DNA of 23,808 nucleotides, from assembly GCA_046590195.1 (NCBI GenBank), contig JBKJTP010000153.1, positions 1-23,808 on the forward strand. Direction: 5' to 3'. The translations under genes were made by a program, and so were the position numbers. Of the stretch, positions 20,745 through 23,808 are shown piece after piece. The notes below the pieces were generated by a model. That model searched no databases. It had not been told where the DNA came from and saw nothing but the letters and a program-made list of their open reading frames with translations. This DNA comes from JBKJTP01 sp046590195. GTDB taxonomy: Bacteria; Bacteroidota; Ignavibacteria; Palsa-1295. The first letter of the stretch is position 1, and each line of letters begins with the position of its first letter.

Positions 20745-21347
20745 ATGAAACGCAAGATCAAGAAATACACGGATAGAAGTTTTTGGGGACCGATCGCAGC
20801 CGGCGTGCTAGCGGTCTTGGCTATTGCTACATACAAACTGAGCACCTCTGAAGCAGTACCGCACAGAGAGGCAGTGATCATGGCACCTGCCAGAGTGGAG
20901 TCGACTTCGCTTGCAATGCAGGCCGATGCTACTCCCGCACCCGATTTCGCGCTGAGCGATCTCAACGGCCAGCAGATCAAGCTTTCGGATTACAAGGGCA
21001 AAGTAGTAGTGCTCAACTTCTGGGCTACCTGGTGCCCGCCATGTCGTAAGGAGATCCCTGATTTCAATGAGCTTCAGGCGCAGTATGGCGATAAAGGGCT
21101 TCAGTTCATCGGCGTGGCACTCGATGAAGAGGGCTTGTCTAAGGTAAAGAAGTGGACGTCGACGAATCCTGTCAACTACCCCGTTGTCATCGCGGATGCC
21201 GCAGTCAAGAAGGCTTACGGCGAAATGAACGCGATCCCGGTGACCTTGCTGATCGATCGCCAGGGTATCATTCGAACAAAGTACATCGGCATGCGCCAGA
21301 AGGCGATCGTCGAAAGCATGATCGCACCGCTTCTCGCCGAGCGATAA
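20745..21347 (+). CDS. Membrane-anchored TlpA/ResA-like thiol-disulfide oxidoreductase
   Basis: The 200-residue protein has a basic N terminus (KRKIKKYTDR), one membrane helix at ~14-31, a ~30-residue linker and a thioredoxin-fold domain. The domain begins APDFALSDLNGQQIKLSDYKGKVVVLNFWATWCPPC, quoted here only as its key parts: PDFAL, the KGKVVVLNFWATW strand, the active-site WCPPC at 96-100, and the cis-proline loop AIPVT with Pro165. The layout matches extracytoplasmic reducing thioredoxins such as ResA and TlpA, which act in cytochrome c maturation or reduce periplasmic disulfides; no cytochrome genes are nearby, so the partner is unknown. GAGGTG lies 4 nt before the ATG. It is a single gene between its own promoter region and a terminator. 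Confidence 0.9.
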   Translation: MKRKIKKYTDRSFWGPIAAGVLAVLAIATYKLSTSEAVPHREAVIMAPARVESTSLAMQADATPAPDFALSDLNGQQIKLSDYKGKVVVLNFWATWCPPCRKEIPDFNELQAQYGDKGLQFIGVALDEEGLSKVKKWTSTNPVNYPVVIADAAVKKAYGEMNAIPVTLLIDRQGIIRTKYIGMRQKAIVESMIAPLLAER

Positions 21348-21394
21348 ACCGGCAACAGACAAGAGTGTTTTCTGTCTTCTAGATAAAAGTGAAT

Positions 21395-21422
21395 GGGGTT
21401 GCAGCAATGCAGCCCCTTTTTT
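21395..21422 (+). terminator. Intrinsic terminator after the tlpA-like gene
   Basis: GGGGTTGCA (21395-21403) and TGCAGCCCC (21408-21416) pair over 9 bp with one G-U and a GCAA tetraloop, followed by six T. It ends 2 bp before the ribD -33 element, so the two genes are separate units. Confidence 0.88.
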
Positions 21423-21423
21423 A

Positions 21424-21456
21424 TTGCCCTCCATCGAAAAACTCTTGGTATCTTTG
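21424..21456 (+). promoter_or_regulatory. Bacteroidota-type promoter for ribD (predicted leaderless)
   Basis: TTG (21424-21426), a 22-nt spacer, then TATCTTTG (21449-21456), a perfect TAnnTTTG. The ribD ATG begins 5 nt after the element, so transcription should start at or next to the start codon. The 22-nt spacing equals that of the lipoprotein promoter at 17738-17770. Confidence 0.65.
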
Positions 21457-21461
21457 CATGG

Positions 21462-22541
21462 ATGTACACAGAGTTCGATCGAGTCATGATGCGCCGCGCG
21501 CTTGCACTGGCAGCGAAAGGGAAGGGATATGTGAGCCCGAATCCGTTGGTTGGCTGCGTCCTCACTCGCGATGGCGAAGTGATCGGCGAGGGCTTTCATG
21601 AGCGCTACGGCGAGCCGCATGCAGAAGCAAACGCCATCGCGAATACTCAAGCGAACGGACACGACATCGAAGGCGCAGATCTCTATGTGACTCTTGAGCC
21701 ATGCGCGCATTTTGGCAAGCGCCCGCCATGTGCAGATTTGCTCATTGAGAAGCGCATCAAAAGCTGCACGATCGCCTTGCGCGATCCCTATCCTGAGGTC
21801 GATGGCAAAGGCATCGAGAGGTTGAAGGCTGCGGGTATCGAGACGAGGCTGGGCCTGTTGGAGGATGCAGCTCGCGAGCAGAACCGTTTCTTCCTCAAGC
21901 GCGTAACGACAGGGTTGCCTTATGTCACCCTGAAGATAGCTCAAAGCATTGATGGCCGTTCAGCGCTCTCCAACGGCGAATCGAAGTGGATCACTGGCGA
22001 GGCCTCACGTAAAAGAGTGCATGAACTTCGAGCGGAGTTTGATGCAGTTCTTGTCGGGAGCGGGACTGTCCTCACAGATGATCCTGAATTGACCGTAAGG
22101 CTTGCCGAAGGCCGGAATCCGACGCGAATCGTGCTGGATCGCGAGGCGCGATTGCCGCCAGCATCAAAAGTTTTTAGCACTCACGCGCCCTATCTTCGAG
22201 TGGTGGGCGAAGGACTAGCGACATCAGAGCATGATCTTGAGATCGGTGAGCTAGGGGGTAAACTCTCGTTGTGGATCTTGATCGATGCAATCTCCAGACG
22301 TGGTATCTCAAGCGTGCTGATCGAGGCCGGTCCAAAGCTCGCAGCGTCTGTTATCGATGAAGAGCTCGCAGATGAGCTCCATTTCTTCACCGCACCGATC
22401 GTGCTGGGCAGCGATGCGCAGCCCTCGATCGGAAGCCTCGGGCTTACTTCACTTTCTTCGGCCGGGCGGTGGACACTTCGCGCCGCCGAGTTGTTCGAGG
22501 GTGGCGATATCCTGACAACCTACCGGCGATCTCTCACTTAG
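21462..22541 (+). CDS. ribD: Bifunctional riboflavin biosynthesis deaminase/reductase RibD
   Basis: RibD deaminates the pyrimidine product of GTP cyclohydrolase II and then reduces its ribosyl side chain with NADPH, two early steps of riboflavin synthesis. The deaminase domain comes first: VSPNPLVGCVLTRDG, the zinc motif with HAEANAI and EPCAHFGKRPPCADLL. The reductase domain starts near residue 145 with YVTLKIAQSIDGRSAL, then SKWITGEASRKRVHELRAE and AVLVGSGTVLTDDPELTVR. Total 359 residues, normal. ATG 21462 is chosen: it fits the family start, and the 23 additional open codons upstream run through the terminator and promoter. yicC follows after 22 nt. Confidence 0.94.
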   Translation: MYTEFDRVMMRRALALAAKGKGYVSPNPLVGCVLTRDGEVIGEGFHERYGEPHAEANAIANTQANGHDIEGADLYVTLEPCAHFGKRPPCADLLIEKRIKSCTIALRDPYPEVDGKGIERLKAAGIETRLGLLEDAAREQNRFFLKRVTTGLPYVTLKIAQSIDGRSALSNGESKWITGEASRKRVHELRAEFDAVLVGSGTVLTDDPELTVRLAEGRNPTRIVLDREARLPPASKVFSTHAPYLRVVGEGLATSEHDLEIGELGGKLSLWILIDAISRRGISSVLIEAGPKLAASVIDEELADELHFFTAPIVLGSDAQPSIGSLGLTSLSSAGRWTLRAAELFEGGDILTTYRRSLT

Positions 22542-22563
22542 CATAGTTTTACTAAAGCATTAT

Positions 22564-23463
22564 ATGCTCATTTCCATGACCGGCTTCGGCCGCGGCGAAG
22601 CGACACTGCAATCGAATGACGGCGCAACGATCTCGATCACCGTCGAGGCGCGCAGCGTCAACTCACGTTTTATCGAGATCTCGGTCCGCCTGCCGCGCTC
22701 GATCAGCGAGCGCGAGCTTGAAGTTCGTGAGACCGTCCGCAAGAAGTTCGAGCGCGGTAAGATCGCAGTGAATGTATCAGTCACGCGTCAAGGCGCTGAG
22801 AGCATACCGCTGACGATCAACGAGTCGACAGCGAAGGCATATTTTCAATTGCTCGATAAGCTTCGCACCGTTACTGGCATCACCGCTGAAATTCAGCTTC
22901 GCGATCTGACTAGCTTCAGCGAGATCTTCCAGAGCGAAGAGGCAAAGTCGGACGCTGCAAAGCAGGAGTGGGAGTCAACGGTGAAAGCTCTTGCGCAGTC
23001 GCTCGAGAACATGAACGAGATGCGAAAGCAGGAGGGCCGCGAGCTCGAGAAAGATCTTCGCGCCCGTCTGGCGGATATGGACCGCCTCGTCACCGAGATC
23101 GAGGGCCAGACCAAAGCCACAGCGCAAGAAGAATTCGACAAGTTGAAAGAGCGCGTTGTCGAGCTAACGAAAGATGTGAACGTCATCAACAACGAGCGTC
23201 TGGAGTTCGAGATCGCGATGGTTGCTGAGAGGCTTGACATCACCGAGGAGATCGTGCGCTTCCGATCGCATGTGAAGTTCTTCCTCGAGGCAGTTGAGGC
23301 GCCAGAGCCAGCTGGTAGAAAGCTGAACTTCATTCTGCAGGAAATGAACCGCGAGGTCAATACGATGGGCTCAAAGACAAACATGGCGGATGTGGCACAC
23401 CGTGTGGTCAATATCAAGCAGGAGCTGGAAAAGATACGCGAACAGGTACAGAATATCGAGTAA
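22564..23463 (+). CDS. yicC: YicC/YloC family endoribonuclease
   Basis: The protein (299 residues) opens LISMTGFGRGEATLQ with SVNSRFIEISVRLPR close behind, which is the YicC N-terminal signature. It ends with the DUF1732 block GRKLNFILQEMNREVNTMGSK and NMADVAHRVVNIKQELEKIREQVQNIE. A long charged helical middle separates the two. Members of the family have been shown to be endoribonucleases that influence small-RNA turnover; the target here is unknown. The ATG at 22564 has no clear Shine-Dalgarno. It lies 22 nt after ribD and 31 nt before the DUF1460 gene on the same strand, suggesting one transcript. Confidence 0.93.
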   Translation: MLISMTGFGRGEATLQSNDGATISITVEARSVNSRFIEISVRLPRSISERELEVRETVRKKFERGKIAVNVSVTRQGAESIPLTINESTAKAYFQLLDKLRTVTGITAEIQLRDLTSFSEIFQSEEAKSDAAKQEWESTVKALAQSLENMNEMRKQEGRELEKDLRARLADMDRLVTEIEGQTKATAQEEFDKLKERVVELTKDVNVINNERLEFEIAMVAERLDITEEIVRFRSHVKFFLEAVEAPEPAGRKLNFILQEMNREVNTMGSKTNMADVAHRVVNIKQELEKIREQVQNIE

Positions 23464-23494
23464 CCTGACAGCGCATTAACCCGTATTGATATTA

Positions 23495-23808
23495 ATGTTC
23501 AGGATCACACGCAAATATTTACTTGGTCTCATGCTGGGAGCCTCGTTGCTTCCATTGAGCTCTTGCACCGCTCAAAGTGCAAAAGACGAAAAAGCTACCA
23601 AAATGGTAGTAGCGGCAACGCTTGACGAGGTGATCTTTAAGCAAAAGATGGCGATCGCGGTACGTGATGGCTACGCAAAGCTGCCGATCGGCGATCGTGT
23701 GGTTGCGATGGGCAAGTCGCTCTTAGGTATTCCGTATGTTGGTGGCACACTTGAAGTCGATTCGCTGAACGAGTCACTTGTCACCAATCTTCGTGGTCTC
23801 GATTGCGT
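23495..23808 (+). CDS. DUF1460 family lipoprotein, N-terminal part (3' end outside window)
   Basis: Only the first 104 codons are in the window. The protein begins FRITRKYLLGLMLGASLLPLSSC, read here in its parts: a basic start, a hydrophobic stretch, and lipobox LSS-C. A Lys-rich spacer and a helix with FKQKMAIAVRDGYAKL follow, then GDRVVAMGKSLLGIPYVGGTLE and LNESLVTNLRGLDC. The last blocks are characteristic of DUF1460 (N-acetylmuramoyl-L-alanine amidase-like, NlpC/P60-related), where the cysteine of the LDC motif is the probable catalytic residue. A surface lipoprotein acting on peptidoglycan fragments or related amides is inferred. It is probably the third gene of a ribD-yicC unit. Confidence 0.85.
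   Translation, partial: MFRITRKYLLGLMLGASLLPLSSCTAQSAKDEKATKMVVAATLDEVIFKQKMAIAVRDGYAKLPIGDRVVAMGKSLLGIPYVGGTLEVDSLNESLVTNLRGLDC

Noticed and set aside
20808..21944. 378-codon open frame on the minus strand
   Set aside because: It runs antisense through the thioredoxin gene, its terminator, the ribD promoter and the ribD start; the sense genes have unambiguous motifs and this frame has none.
1..23808. tRNA, rRNA, CRISPR arrays or insertion sequences
   Set aside because: By eye I found no cloverleaf-like tRNA segment, no regularly spaced direct repeats of CRISPR type and no transposase or integrase motif; a dedicated scan would be needed to exclude small cases.

Overview
This window looks like chromosomal DNA from a Gram-negative bacterium of the Bacteroidota/Chlorobiota/Ignavibacteriota group, possibly the Kapaibacteria side of it; the exact lineage is inference. 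Support comes from several short intergenic matches to the Bacteroidota-type -7 promoter element (TAnnTTTG), weak or absent Shine-Dalgarno sites at many starts, lipoprotein signal peptides, and moderate-to-high GC with dense housekeeping genes. I see no rRNA, tRNA, CRISPR array, transposase or phage gene.

Layout. 1-5898 (+): the 3' part of uvrC overlapping tsaD, a 161-bp palindromic intergenic element, rsmB, then a probable pgsA-pgpA-cinA operon. 5881-10764 (-): five same-strand genes, read from the right: an ATP-grasp ligase, a GCS2-type carboxylate-amine ligase, an exported SurA-N-like protein, nusB, and a UMF1-family transporter that overlaps cinA tail to tail. 10898-13984 (-): an exported protein of unknown function, secG and an aspartokinase, with intrinsic terminators after the first two. 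14105-15651 (+): birA and coaX behind a predicted promoter. 15652-17770: an accessory-looking stretch with a nested palindromic element, two unrelated lipoproteins (-), and a three-gene cluster of small proteins (+) that includes two tandem paralogous two-helix membrane proteins. 17785-19940 (+): a SAM-II riboswitch, an intrinsic terminator and a short MetH that carries only the homocysteine and folate domains. 19952-20439 (-): a DUF4258/DUF2283 gene pair. 20590-23808 (+): a membrane-anchored TlpA/ResA-like thioredoxin, then ribD, yicC and the start of a DUF1460 lipoprotein.

How the genes fit together. Most are core functions: DNA repair, tRNA t6A and rRNA m5C modification, phosphatidylglycerol synthesis in two consecutive steps (PgsA, PgpA), NMN/nucleotide salvage (CinA), transcription antitermination (NusB), secretion (SecG), aspartate-family amino acids (aspartokinase and MetH), and cofactors (BirA, CoaX, RibD). 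The most interesting parts are: the SAM-II riboswitch, whose pseudoknot strand is perfectly complementary over 8 nt to the loop of the downstream terminator, which suggests a specific switching mechanism; the cobalamin-domain-less MetH it precedes; three genes whose -7 element lies only 3-5 nt before the ATG, predicting leaderless mRNAs; the GCS2/ATP-grasp ligase pair, a candidate small-peptide or amide pathway; and several distinct palindromic intergenic repeats.
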